Source: Firmicutes bacterium ZCTH02-B6 (GTDB taxonomy: Bacteria > Bacillota > Limnochordia > Limnochordales > ZCTH02-B6). Taken from it: a stretch of 19,550 nt of DNA. Positions 1-7,594 of the stretch are shown here, piece after piece. A model generated the notes under the pieces. The model had not been told where the DNA came from. It worked only from the letters and a program-made list of their open reading frames with translations, and did no database searches. Made by a program: the position numbers and the translations under genes. How positions within the stretch are numbered: position 1 is the stretch's first letter; each line of letters opens with the position of its first letter. Where the stretch lies: assembly GCA_002159155.1 (NCBI GenBank), contig LZRQ01000041.1, positions 1 through 19,550 on the forward strand. The letters run 5' to 3'.

Positions 1-71
1 CCCCGCCACTGCCTGACGGGGCTTCCGGCTGGCATCGCCGCCGGATTGCGGTGCGCGCGTGAGGGACCCCC

Positions 72-371
72 ATGCCCCAAGTGACCGTCTACACCGTGCC
101 TAACTGCCTCGACTGTGCCGCGGTCAAGCGCCTCCTGGAGCAGGCCGGCATCCCGTACCGGGAAGTGGACATCAGCCAGATCCCCGGCAGCCGCGAAGCG
201 CTCGCCCTTCTATCCGGCCTTCGCAGCGTGCCCCAGGTGTTCTTGGGCGATCGCTTCATCGGGCAAGTCTTTGAGGTGCGCCACCTGATCCACACGGGCA
301 AGTTGCACGAGATGCTGGCAGAGCAACGCTCCGGAAAGGAATCAGGCAAGCCCTCGTCTCCTCAGCCGTAG
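72..371 (+). CDS. glutaredoxin-like thiol-disulfide protein (NrdH/glutaredoxin family)
   Basis: A 99-residue cytoplasmic thioredoxin-fold protein. The N-terminus forms a first beta strand (VTVYTVPN), followed by the redox motif C12-L-D-C15 at the start of helix 1. A cis-proline segment (SVPQVFLGD) and a glycine-containing turn (FIGQ) follow, as in glutaredoxins. Family knowledge: such proteins reduce protein or glutathione-type mixed disulfides, or feed electrons to ribonucleotide reductase (NrdH). The CLDC pair is not the common CPYC or CVQC, so the partner cannot be named. The last 15 or so residues are hydrophilic and probably disordered. The ATG start is supported by GAGGG at 61-65, 6 nt upstream. 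The gene converges on the sugar-dehydrogenase operon, leaving 41 nt between the two stop codons. Confidence 0.85.
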   Translation: MPQVTVYTVPNCLDCAAVKRLLEQAGIPYREVDISQIPGSREALALLSGLRSVPQVFLGDRFIGQVFEVRHLIHTGKLHEMLAEQRSGKESGKPSSPQP

Positions 372-412
372 GAAAGAACCCCAGCAGCCAGCCCGCATTC
401 GGCGTTCTCGCG

Positions 413-1417
413 CTAGGCGCCCAGGCGCACGACCGCGCCCTGGGCCGAAGATTCGTACGCCGCCAGTGCCACCCGCATCGCCTCAAAGCCGTCGCGCCAG
501 GTGACCTCCGGTTCCTCCCCGCTGCGAATGCAGTGCAGGAAATGCTCGATCATTGCGCGGTTAGGATCGCTGCCCCATTGCCACCACTCGGGCCAGCGGG
601 CCCCGCCCTTGGCGTACACCGTAAGCGCTTGGGCAAAAGCGTCCAGGACCAGCGTTCCCCGCTCGCCGATGATCTCCATCTGCAGATGACCCCAGCGCGG
701 GTAACCGGCCGGCCGGCTCCAGCTGCAGTCGATGCTGGCAAAGACGCCATTCGTGAGCGTCACCTGGATGAGACCGGCGGTATCGACGGATAAGGTCCCT
801 TGGGCAAAAGGATTGCCCACTTCCGCGTGGACCGTCTCCACTTCGGCCTGGAAGAACCACCGCAGCAGGTCCGCCAGGTGCACCGTATGGTCCATCACCG
901 CTCCGCCGCCCGCGAGATCCGGGTCGGCAAACCAGGCCCGGTGCCCGCTGGGGTTCTCGCTGTGGTTAATGCCGTTCACGGCCAAAACTTGCCCGAGCTC
1001 CCCGGCCCGCACCCGGGCGCACACCTCCCGGACCGACGGGTCAAACCGCATGGGGAACGCGGTCATGAACTTTACCCCGCGGGCCGCGCACGCGTCCCGC
1101 ATGGCCTCGGCCCGCTCGCGGCTGACCTCGATCGGCTTTTCGCACAGCACGTGCGCCCCGGCGTCGGCCGCCATCTGGACCAGCTCCATATGCCCCCGGT
1201 TCTCCGAGCACACGATGACGCCGTGGGGCTGCTCGGCCAGCAGCTCCTCATGGCGCCGGAACCAGCGCACCCCGTGGGCACTGGCAAAAGCGTGCCCGCG
1301 CTGGGCCTCCTCGTCGGAGAAGCCGATGAAGTCCACGCCTGGAATCTGCTTGAGCAGTTGGGCGTAGCCGTCCGCATGCACATGGGCGGCGCTCATGATG
1401 CCAATGCGCAGCGTCAT
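413..1417 (-). CDS. Gfo/Idh/MocA family oxidoreductase (distal operon gene)
   Basis: A 334-residue NAD(P)-dependent dehydrogenase of the Gfo/Idh/MocA family, which oxidises or epimerises sugars and cyclitols. The N-terminal Rossmann domain is followed by the hallmark C-E-K-P motif (92-95, catalytic Lys94). The C-terminal alpha/beta domain carries D176-x3-H180, the usual catalytic pair with that lysine. The dinucleotide loop is atypical: it reads GIMSAAHVHADGY (6-18) instead of GxGxxG. The gene is last in the operon, 4 nt after the preceding dehydrogenase. Its ribosome binding site (GGGAGGTTGA) overlaps that gene's stop codon, implying translational coupling. The substrate cannot be read from the sequence; the sugar transporter upstream suggests an imported sugar or a derivative. 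Confidence 0.85.
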   Translation of the reverse strand: MTLRIGIMSAAHVHADGYAQLLKQIPGVDFIGFSDEEAQRGHAFASAHGVRWFRRHEELLAEQPHGVIVCSENRGHMELVQMAADAGAHVLCEKPIEVSRERAEAMRDACAARGVKFMTAFPMRFDPSVREVCARVRAGELGQVLAVNGINHSENPSGHRAWFADPDLAGGGAVMDHTVHLADLLRWFFQAEVETVHAEVGNPFAQGTLSVDTAGLIQVTLTNGVFASIDCSWSRPAGYPRWGHLQMEIIGERGTLVLDAFAQALTVYAKGGARWPEWWQWGSDPNRAMIEHFLHCIRSGEEPEVTWRDGFEAMRVALAAYESSAQGAVVRLGA

Positions 1418-1421
1418 GTCG

Positions 1422-2393
1422 TCAACCTCCCTGCAGGCTCACGCTGCGGCCGGTGCGGGCCGATTCCTTGGCCGCGAGAGCGACCCGCAGCGCCCGGAGA
1501 GCATCCTCGGCGGTGACCGCAAACTCCGCACCGGTCCGGATAGCCTCATAGGCGTGCTTGATCTGGGTGGTGTAAGGATCCTCCGCCAGAGGCGACAAGG
1601 GCAGGCCGACCTCGCCCGCTGCCCCCTCAAACTGGCGCAGGAATGTCCGGATGGTGGCCGTCGCGTCCGAACTCCACTCAATAACGCCCTGGGTGCCCGC
1701 GACGTCGATGGCCGTGCGGAAAACCCCCGGCGGGTTGGCCCAACCGCCCTCGATCAGAGCCATCGCCCCGTTGGCAAACCGCAGCGTCGCCAGAGCGTAG
1801 CGATCGCCCGCCGCCCTGGCGTACACCCGGGTCACATCCCCCGCGAGCCAGCAGGCAAAGTCGAAGTCGTGCACCATCAAGTCCAGCATCATGCCGCCGG
1901 AACGGGCCTGGTCCAGGTACCAGTTGTCCCCCGGCTTTTGCGGCATGTACGAGACGCGCTTGAGCCGGATGACCCCCACCTGCCCAATGCGGCCCTGCGC
2001 CACCAACTGCTGGGTAAGCCGGTACTGGGGGAAAAAGCGCAGCACCATGGCCACAAAAAACCGCACCCCAGCGCGCCCGGCGGCGGCGATCATGTCCCGC
2101 CCCTCGGCTTCCGTCAGGGCGATCGGTTTCTCGCACACCACGTGGCGCCGCTGAGCAAAGGCCTCCATGGCCATGGCATGGTGCAGGTGGGTAGGCACGC
2201 AAATGTCGACCACGTCCACTTCCCGCAACAGATCGGCGTAAGATCCCGCCACCCGGGCGCCATATTGGCCGGCCAGCGCCTGGGCGCGATCCTCGTCGCG
2301 CGAAAACACGGCGACGAGCTCCGCGCCTGCCGCCGCCCACCCGGCGGCATGCACCCTGCCCATAACCCCGGCGCCCACGAGTCCGACCCGCAT
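1422..2393 (-). CDS. Gfo/Idh/MocA family oxidoreductase (inositol/sugar dehydrogenase-like)
   Basis: A 323-residue dehydrogenase with a classical Rossmann loop G7-A-G-V-M-G12 and the C-E-K-P motif at 87-90 (Lys89). The segment M-L-D171-L-M-V-H175-D matches the Asp/His catalytic pair of inositol 2-dehydrogenase-type enzymes. Family knowledge: these enzymes use NAD(P) to oxidise a ring or chain hydroxyl. The start is fixed by a strong GGAGGTGA ribosome binding site about 7 nt upstream of the ATG, in the 40-nt gap after the permease gene. It is followed at 4 nt by a second, divergent member of the same family. The pair could act in sequence on one substrate, for example oxidation then reduction giving net epimerisation. 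That pairing is inference. Confidence 0.88.
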   Translation of the reverse strand: MRVGLVGAGVMGRVHAAGWAAAGAELVAVFSRDEDRAQALAGQYGARVAGSYADLLREVDVVDICVPTHLHHAMAMEAFAQRRHVVCEKPIALTEAEGRDMIAAAGRAGVRFFVAMVLRFFPQYRLTQQLVAQGRIGQVGVIRLKRVSYMPQKPGDNWYLDQARSGGMMLDLMVHDFDFACWLAGDVTRVYARAAGDRYALATLRFANGAMALIEGGWANPPGVFRTAIDVAGTQGVIEWSSDATATIRTFLRQFEGAAGEVGLPLSPLAEDPYTTQIKHAYEAIRTGAEFAVTAEDALRALRVALAAKESARTGRSVSLQGG

Positions 2394-2433
2394 CGCTTGT
2401 CACCTCCGTGTGCTCGCCGCTACTTGCCGCCTT

Positions 2434-3303
2434 CTACTTGATGGAACCCGCCATCAGCCCGCGGATGAGCTGGCGGGAAAAGATCACGTACAACACCACG
2501 GCCGGCACGATGGACAGGCTCAACGCTGCCAGTACCGCGTTCCAGTCGTTGACAAACTGGCCCAAAAACACCTGGGTACCCAGGATCACCGTTTTCGTGC
2601 GCTCGCTGGGCGCGAGGATGAGGGCAAACCACAGGTCATTCCAGATCGGCAAGAGGCTGATGGCAGCCACGGTTCCCAGGGCCGGCCGGGCCAGCGGCAG
2701 TATCAGCCGGTAAATGCGGTATTCGCTCGCGCCGTCGATCCTCGCCGCGTCTTTCAGTTCCCGCGGCAACTGGCGCATGTGCTGGGTGAGCACAAACACC
2801 GCCAGCGGTATTCCCTGGGCCGTGTACACGAGGATCAGCGCCCACAGCGTGTCGACCAGTTTCAGGCTCGATATGAGATTCAGGAGCCCCACCGTGCCCA
2901 GGCGAATGGGCACCATGATTCCAATGGCCAGGTACAGCGACATCAACGTGTTGCCCCGGAATTCGTACTCGGCCAAGGCATGGGCCGCCATGGAGCTCAC
3001 CAGGAGGATCAAGAACAACGCCCCGGCGGTCACGATGAGACTGTTGAGAAAGTACAACGGGAAGTTGGCATGCTGGGCAAGGGTCCGGTAGCCGACCAGA
3101 TCAAAGGTTTCCGCGGTGGGCAACGAATAGGGGTTCGCAAAGATGGCCCGCCGGGTCTTGAAGGAGTTGACGAGAACCAGCAGTACGGGAAAGATGGCGA
3201 GTGCCGAGTAGGCGAGCAGCGCCGCGTGCACCAGCGCTCCCCGCCACCACGTCCAATTCCGCCCGCCCGCAATCCTCGGTCTCGTTGCCTCTGCCAACGC
3301 CAT
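2434..3303 (-). CDS. ABC sugar transporter permease, MalG-type
   Basis: A 289-residue integral membrane subunit of a carbohydrate ABC importer (CUT1, MalG/LacG type). Six hydrophobic segments can be seen, the first around residues 24-46. The cytoplasmic EAA loop lies at about 185-205 (DAARIDGASEYRIYRL, then LPLARP) and is where the ATPase docks. The C-terminus, ending RGLMAGSIK, is typical of MalG-like subunits. The ATG start lies 3 nt after the stop of the partner permease, so the two are probably co-translated. No ATPase gene is present in the cluster, so a shared MsmX/UgpC-type ATPase encoded elsewhere is the likely energiser (inference). Confidence 0.93.
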   Translation of the reverse strand: MALAEATRPRIAGGRNWTWWRGALVHAALLAYSALAIFPVLLVLVNSFKTRRAIFANPYSLPTAETFDLVGYRTLAQHANFPLYFLNSLIVTAGALFLILLVSSMAAHALAEYEFRGNTLMSLYLAIGIMVPIRLGTVGLLNLISSLKLVDTLWALILVYTAQGIPLAVFVLTQHMRQLPRELKDAARIDGASEYRIYRLILPLARPALGTVAAISLLPIWNDLWFALILAPSERTKTVILGTQVFLGQFVNDWNAVLAALSLSIVPAVVLYVIFSRQLIRGLMAGSIK

Positions 3304-3306
3304 GGC

Positions 3307-4290
3307 TCAATACTCGATCCTTTCCATACGCCGCTGCCAGCCGAATAGATACAGCAACACGCCGGTCAGGATGATCAGGAACATCATTCCGGCCACCGTC
3401 GCGCCCATGTGGGGGTCCCCCGGTTGCAGCTGGAAGCCAAAGAATGTCCGGAAAAAGAACGTCCCCATGATGTCGGTGCTGAAGTTGGGCCCAGCCAAAG
3501 ACCCTTGCGTCGCGTAGATGAGGTCAAAGGCGTTGAAGTTGCCCACAAACGTCAGCACTGCCACGATGGCCACGCTCGGCATGATCAGGGGCAGCTGCAC
3601 GTGGCGGAATACCCGCCACGAGTTGGCGCCGTCGACCCGGGCGGCTTCCACGAGTTCATCAGGAATCCGCACCAGCGCCGCGAGGAACAGCACCATGGGG
3701 ATGCCGACGTTTTGCCAGACGGAAATCAGTGATAGCGTAACAAGAGCGGTCTCCTCCAGCCCAAGCCATGGGCGATCCAGATCGCCCATCCCGAAAAAGT
3801 CCAAGATCGTGTAGGAGACGCCCCATACCGGGTTGAGCACCATTCGCCAGGCAAAACCGGCCAGGACCACCGAGAGAATGGCCGGGGTGAAGATGACCGT
3901 TCGGTACACAACCGCGCCCCGGATGCGGCTGTGGAGCATGACCGCCAGCGCCAACGCCACCGGGTTTTGCACCAGCATGTGGATGACGAAGAAGACCACG
4001 TTGTTGCGGAAGGCGTTCCAAAACCGAGGCGCCCAGTGCTCGCTGGTAAGCAGCGTTACATAGTTTTGCAGCCCGACGAAACCCGTGCCCTCGCCCGGGA
4101 TGCGGTTGAGCAGCGACAGCCACAGGGAACTCAGCATCGGGTAAATCATGAAGACGGTATAAATCAAGACCGCCGGGGCCAAAAAGACGACAATGTGGGT
4201 AGGAAACTTTCGTACACGCTTCACCGGTTTCCATCCTTCGCAAAGGCTGGTGCCCACGGGTACCTCAGCGATGTTCGCGAGCTTCGCCAT
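3307..4290 (-). CDS. ABC sugar transporter permease, MalF-type
   Basis: A 327-residue membrane subunit of a carbohydrate ABC importer (CUT1, MalF/UgpA type). A cytoplasmic N-terminus of about 30 residues precedes the first membrane segment (33-53). The EAA docking loop is at 215-234 (EAARVDGANSWRVFRHVQLP). The protein ends in a basic tail (FGWQRRMERIEY). It forms a heterodimeric pore with the MalG-type protein encoded immediately downstream. Upstream, 94 nt containing a perfect 13-bp stem-loop separate it from the binding-protein gene. The ribosome binding site before the ATG is weak, in keeping with lower expression than the binding protein. The substrate is not identifiable beyond a sugar or polyol. 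Confidence 0.93.
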   Translation of the reverse strand: MAKLANIAEVPVGTSLCEGWKPVKRVRKFPTHIVVFLAPAVLIYTVFMIYPMLSSLWLSLLNRIPGEGTGFVGLQNYVTLLTSEHWAPRFWNAFRNNVVFFVIHMLVQNPVALALAVMLHSRIRGAVVYRTVIFTPAILSVVLAGFAWRMVLNPVWGVSYTILDFFGMGDLDRPWLGLEETALVTLSLISVWQNVGIPMVLFLAALVRIPDELVEAARVDGANSWRVFRHVQLPLIMPSVAIVAVLTFVGNFNAFDLIYATQGSLAGPNFSTDIMGTFFFRTFFGFQLQPGDPHMGATVAGMMFLIILTGVLLYLFGWQRRMERIEY

Positions 4291-4314
4291 GCGGGGGCCC
4301 TAGGCTGGGAAACC

Positions 4315-4344
4315 CCACCGGGGCGCCAGCCGGCGCCCCGGTGG
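4315..4344. terminator. intercistronic stem-loop between binding-protein and permease genes
   Basis: A perfect inverted repeat with 13-bp arms (CCACCGGGGCGCC at 4315-4327 and its complement at 4332-4344) and a 4-nt loop AGCC. On the transcribed minus strand it is followed only by a short TTT, so it is not a full intrinsic terminator. Family knowledge: similar hairpins after binding-protein genes (malE, for example) protect the upstream mRNA or attenuate read-through, giving excess binding protein over permeases. Confidence 0.7.
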
Positions 4345-4384
4345 AACTCCCATTGGTCACGTCTCGCCGCCGCCGTCCGGGCGG

Positions 4385-5650
4385 TTACCGCCGCTGCTGC
4401 GGCTCATACCAGGACTCCAGGTTGCGCTGCACCATGTCGGCCGCGGCCTGGGGCGTCATGGTGCCGTTAAGTACTTGTGCCGAGGCATTCCACAAATCCA
4501 GCTCGTTGTTGGGCGTGCCCCGGGACAAAATGTGGTAGGCGGTGCGAATGGTCACGTCGCAGCTCTCGCGCCAGCTTAGGAACTCCCGGGCCAGCGGGTC
4601 CTGGATCTCCACCGGGTGATTGGAGAGCGGGAAGAACCCGGGCAGCTCGTTGGCGTAGATCTCCGCGAACTCCTGGCTCGTCACCCACTCCAGGAACTTG
4701 AGGGCCGCTTCCCGGTTGGGGCTGGCCGCGTTCGCGCCGATGCCGATGTCGATGTGGTCGCTGATGTAGCACTGGGTTGCCCCTTCCGGCAGAGGCGGCG
4801 GGAAGGCGCCCATTTCAAACAGGTCGCCCACCATGGCGCGGAACACCGAGATGTCCCACGAACCAGCCGGGTAGATGGCGCCGGTTCCCTGGGCAAACAA
4901 GTTCTGGGCGTCCGAGTAACGGATGGCCTGGTACCCCCGCGGCAAGTATGGGCGCCAGCGGGCCAGCGCTTCAAAGGCCGCCAGGAAGCCGCCTTCGTTG
5001 TATCGCGCGGTGCCGTTGATCAGGCCGAGCCGGCCTTCCTCGCCCTTCCAGTAGTTGGGCCCGATGTTCTGGTACCCCATCGTGGCGGCTTCCCACTGGT
5101 CGGCGGTGCCCATGACGAGCGGCGTGAAACGGCTCCCAGTGCGGATGCGCTCCAGCACCTCAAGGAACTCCGCTTCCGTGCGCGGTTCCTCAAGGCCGAG
5201 CATGTCGAAGATATCCTTGTTGTAAATGAAGCCGTGGATGACGGACGCCATCGGCACGCAGAAGACGACCGATCCGTCGTCGGTGCTCCAAGCGGCCTTG
5301 GCCAGGTCACTGAAGTTGTCGATTCCGGGCAGATCGTTGAGCGGGACCAGGTGCCCCTGCTGGTACAGTTCCAGCGACAGGTCAAAGGGCCGGCACGTGA
5401 TCAGGTCGCCCGCGGTGCCCGCCGCCAGCTTGCTGCTGAGAACGGCGTTATATTCCGCCGGCGGGGTAGGGGCAAAAACGAGCTCGATATCCGGGTGATG
5501 CTTGCGGAACGCCGGGATGATAACGTTTTGCCAGATCAGCAGGTCATCATTGCGCCAACTTTCGATGACGAGTCGCGTCTGCGCGAAAGCCGCGGTGCTC
5601 ACGACCAGTGCCACCACGAGCGCGGCCAGCACCGCCGTCCAACGTTTCAT
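4385..5650 (-). CDS. ABC transporter sugar-binding protein (extracellular solute-binding, family 1)
   Basis: A 421-residue extracytoplasmic solute-binding protein, the first gene of the sugar-uptake operon. The N-terminus is a Sec signal peptide (MKRW, hydrophobic core, then AFA-Q near residues 21-24). It suits signal peptidase I: there is no lipobox cysteine, so it is not an obvious lipoprotein. The mature part has the two-lobed family-1 pattern: an early segment about binding or force-generating folding (LVIESWRNDD, IIPAFRKHHPDIEL), then GTAGDLI, IYNKDIFDMLGLEEPRT and a late KFLEWVTSQEFAEIYA segment. It delivers substrate to the MalF/MalG pair encoded downstream. A purine-rich GGAGGGAGAGGGGAG tract sits just before the ATG. 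The ligand is unknown. Confidence 0.92.
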   Translation of the reverse strand: MKRWTAVLAALVVALVVSTAAFAQTRLVIESWRNDDLLIWQNVIIPAFRKHHPDIELVFAPTPPAEYNAVLSSKLAAGTAGDLITCRPFDLSLELYQQGHLVPLNDLPGIDNFSDLAKAAWSTDDGSVVFCVPMASVIHGFIYNKDIFDMLGLEEPRTEAEFLEVLERIRTGSRFTPLVMGTADQWEAATMGYQNIGPNYWKGEEGRLGLINGTARYNEGGFLAAFEALARWRPYLPRGYQAIRYSDAQNLFAQGTGAIYPAGSWDISVFRAMVGDLFEMGAFPPPLPEGATQCYISDHIDIGIGANAASPNREAALKFLEWVTSQEFAEIYANELPGFFPLSNHPVEIQDPLAREFLSWRESCDVTIRTAYHILSRGTPNNELDLWNASAQVLNGTMTPQAAADMVQRNLESWYEPQQRR

Positions 5651-5683
5651 GCTCCCCTCTCCCTCCGACTTATGGCGTTGATT

Positions 5684-5689
5684 TGTATA
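5684..5689 (-). promoter_or_regulatory. candidate -10 element for the sugar-uptake operon
   Basis: Minus-strand TATACA lies in the only AT-rich patch (about 5676-5700) of the gap upstream of the binding-protein gene, about 34 nt before its ATG. No good TTGACA-like -35 is visible at the right distance, so this may be an activator-dependent promoter. The assignment is tentative. Confidence 0.3.
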
Positions 5690-5826
5690 CTATTACCCGA
5701 TTTCGTCATTCAGAAGAACGATCCTTTGCTTTCTTCAATTGACGCTGGTACTCAATCAAAACGGGTGCGCCAGCCCTCTAGACGCAAGCTGGGCTGCCCC
5801 GGCGACGAGACTTCAGAACCAAAGAC

Positions 5827-5862
5827 AAGGGGCTCGGCCCTGCGAGGTGGGCCGAGCCCCTT
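5827..5862 (-). terminator. hairpin terminator downstream of the cystine transporter gene
   Basis: A perfect 14-bp stem (AAGGGGCTCGGCCC at 5827-5840 with its complement at 5849-5862) closes an 8-nt loop. It lies 55 nt past the transporter stop codon. On the minus strand it is followed by GTCTTTGGTTCT, a weak U-rich tract. It separates the transporter from the downstream sugar operon. The rest of the 5651-5917 gap holds only the candidate operon promoter. Confidence 0.75.
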
Positions 5863-5917
5863 CCGATGAGTCTTTGAAACCGATCGGCAACAGCCCGCGC
5901 CCGCCGGTCTGCAGGCG

Positions 5918-7300
5918 CTACGCGCTGGCTTGCCGCGGGGCGGCGGTGTACGTGTTGACGTTGAGGTTGGCCTGGATGCGGCTGGTGAGCACGCCGGCCA
6001 GCATGCTGTCGCTCACGTTGAGCGCCGTCCGTCCCATGTCGATCAACGGCTCCACGGAGATGAGCAGGCCAGCCAAGCCCACCGGCAGGTTGAGCAGCGA
6101 CAACACCAGGAGGGCCGCAAAGGTCGCGCCGCCGCCGACGCTGGCCACGCCAAACGAGCTGAAGGTCACGACGGCGACGACCGTGAGAATGTACCCAGGC
6201 GTGAAGGGGTCGATCCCGGCCATCGGCGCCGCCATCATGGCCAGCATGGCCGGGTAAATGCCGGCGCAGCCGTTTTGGCCGATGGACAGCCCCAGCGACC
6301 CAGCCAGGTTGGCCGTCCCTACGGGCACCCCGAGCTCTCGCTCCTGGGTTTCCACATTGAGCGGCAGCGTGGCCGCGCTGGACCGGGACGTAAAGGCAAA
6401 GGCCAGCACAGGCGCCGCCTTGCGCACGTACGTCACCGGATTGAGGCCGGCCAAGGCCAACAGCAGTAGGTGAACGCCAAACATGACCGCCAGGGCGACG
6501 TAGGAAGCCACTACGAACTTGCCCAGCTGCACGATGGAGTCGTAGTCGCTGGTGGCCGCGACGCGGGCCATGATGGCCATGACCCCATACGGCGTCAAGC
6601 GGATGACGATGCGCACAATCCCCATCACGATGCCGTGCAAGGCCTCCATGGCCCGCCGGAACGTGCCTGCCGCATTGGCGTCACGCCGCATGAGGGACAG
6701 GTACGCCATCCCGACAAACGCCGAGAAGATGACCACCGCAATCGTCGACGTACGCCGGGCGCCGGTGAAGTCTTGGAAAACGTTGGTCGGCAGCAGCTCC
6801 AGCAACTGCTGCGGCAACGTGCGCCCTTCGAGGGTGGTGGCGTACGTAGTTTCAAGCCCCGCCATCCGGGCCAGTTCCCGCTCACCCGCCGTAATCTGGC
6901 TGGCGTCCAGACCAAACAGCGCCGTGGCCCCGATGCCGACCAGCGCCGCGATGGCCGTCGTGCCCAGGAGGACGACAAGAATGAGGCCGCCCACCTTGGC
7001 CACGTTGTCCCGCAGCTCCATCTTGGTAAAGGCCGTCACGATGGAGACAAACACCAACGGCATGATGAGCATTTGGAGCAGGCGGACGTAGCCGTTGCCC
7101 ACCAGGTTGAACCAATCAATTGAAGCGTTGATCACCGCGCCCGCCCCGTACAGCCAAAGAAGCACCCAGCCGAAGACGAGGCCGAGCACTAAGCCCGTGA
7201 ACACGCGGGCGCCAAAGGACATGCCCCGACGCTGCATCTCGTAGAGGCCTACGAGCAACAGGACGAACACCAGCAAGTTGACAGCAACTTGCCATGTCAT
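5918..7300 (-). CDS. tcyP: L-cystine/dicarboxylate-type symporter, TcyP-like
   Basis: A 460-residue polytopic membrane protein of the dicarboxylate/amino acid:cation symporter (DAACS) family. The TcyP/YdjN cystine-transporter subgroup is suggested by the N-terminal layout (one helix, then the charged turn YEMQRRGMSFGARVFTGLVLGLVFG). It is also suggested by the core F-T-S-R-S-S-A (303-309), LPLNVETQ, and the hairpin GQNGCAGIYP (341-350). Family knowledge: TcyP imports L-cystine as a sulfur source and is an effective selenocystine or diaminopimelate carrier in some species. The ATG has a good GGGGAGGG site about 8 nt upstream. The gene stands alone, closed by the 5827-5862 terminator. Subgroup assignment is from remembered motifs; the DAACS family is certain. 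Confidence 0.82.
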   Translation of the reverse strand: MTWQVAVNLLVFVLLLVGLYEMQRRGMSFGARVFTGLVLGLVFGWVLLWLYGAGAVINASIDWFNLVGNGYVRLLQMLIMPLVFVSIVTAFTKMELRDNVAKVGGLILVVLLGTTAIAALVGIGATALFGLDASQITAGERELARMAGLETTYATTLEGRTLPQQLLELLPTNVFQDFTGARRTSTIAVVIFSAFVGMAYLSLMRRDANAAGTFRRAMEALHGIVMGIVRIVIRLTPYGVMAIMARVAATSDYDSIVQLGKFVVASYVALAVMFGVHLLLLALAGLNPVTYVRKAAPVLAFAFTSRSSAATLPLNVETQERELGVPVGTANLAGSLGLSIGQNGCAGIYPAMLAMMAAPMAGIDPFTPGYILTVVAVVTFSSFGVASVGGGATFAALLVLSLLNLPVGLAGLLISVEPLIDMGRTALNVSDSMLAGVLTSRIQANLNVNTYTAAPRQASA

Positions 7301-7344
7301 GCAACAGCCCTCCCCGTGTGACGGAGTTCCCAGGTTTCGATCGA

Positions 7345-7376
7345 CGCGCTTTGCGCGCCCCGTAAATCCAATTTAC
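7345..7376. promoter_or_regulatory. paired palindromes upstream of the cystine transporter
   Basis: Two adjacent inverted repeats lie 45-76 nt upstream of the transporter ATG. They are CGCGC-TTT-GCGCG (7345-7357) and GTAAAT-CCA-ATTTAC (7362-7376). Together they could be an operator or a 5'-UTR structure. I saw no S-box or T-box landmarks. The rest of the 7301-7594 divergent gap has no recognisable gene; a TTGACA on the plus strand at 7496-7501 has no convincing -10 partner. Confidence 0.35.
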
Positions 7377-7581
7377 CATATCTGTGTGGTAAGAGTTCCC
7401 GTTGGACACCTTGTCGGCGCGAAAACGGCACACCTTTGCCTCGTCCGCAGCCTGCGAATTTTGCGGGGGATATCGGCGTTCTCAAACTGCCCGCGTTGAC
7501 AGCCCCCGTGTTCGCTAGGAATCGAGGCATTCGGGGGTAAATTGATCCGGCGAGTTACTTGCCAATAACGATCGGTTGACC

Positions 7582-7587
7582 GGAGGG
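7582..7587 (+). promoter_or_regulatory. ribosome binding site that fixes the TTG start of the DinB-like gene
   Basis: GGAGGG lies 7 nt before TTG at 7595. No ATG or GTG in the same frame has comparable support, so the TTG is taken as the true start. Confidence 0.7.
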
Positions 7588-7594
7588 AACACGG

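Noticed and set aside
1..71. Short inverted repeat CCCCG/CGGGG at the left edge
   Set aside because: Five-bp arms and an 11-nt loop at the window edge are too weak to call a terminator.
1395..2441. 348-residue plus-strand frame opposite the dehydrogenase genes, and similar frames at 4616-5869, 5930-7123 and 2410-3348
   Set aside because: Antisense shadows typical of GC-rich DNA: Arg/His/Gly/Pro-rich, no recognisable domain, and opposite clear genes.
7301..7594. SAM riboswitch or T-box leader for the cystine transporter
   Set aside because: I could not find the conserved core sequences of either; only simple palindromes are present.
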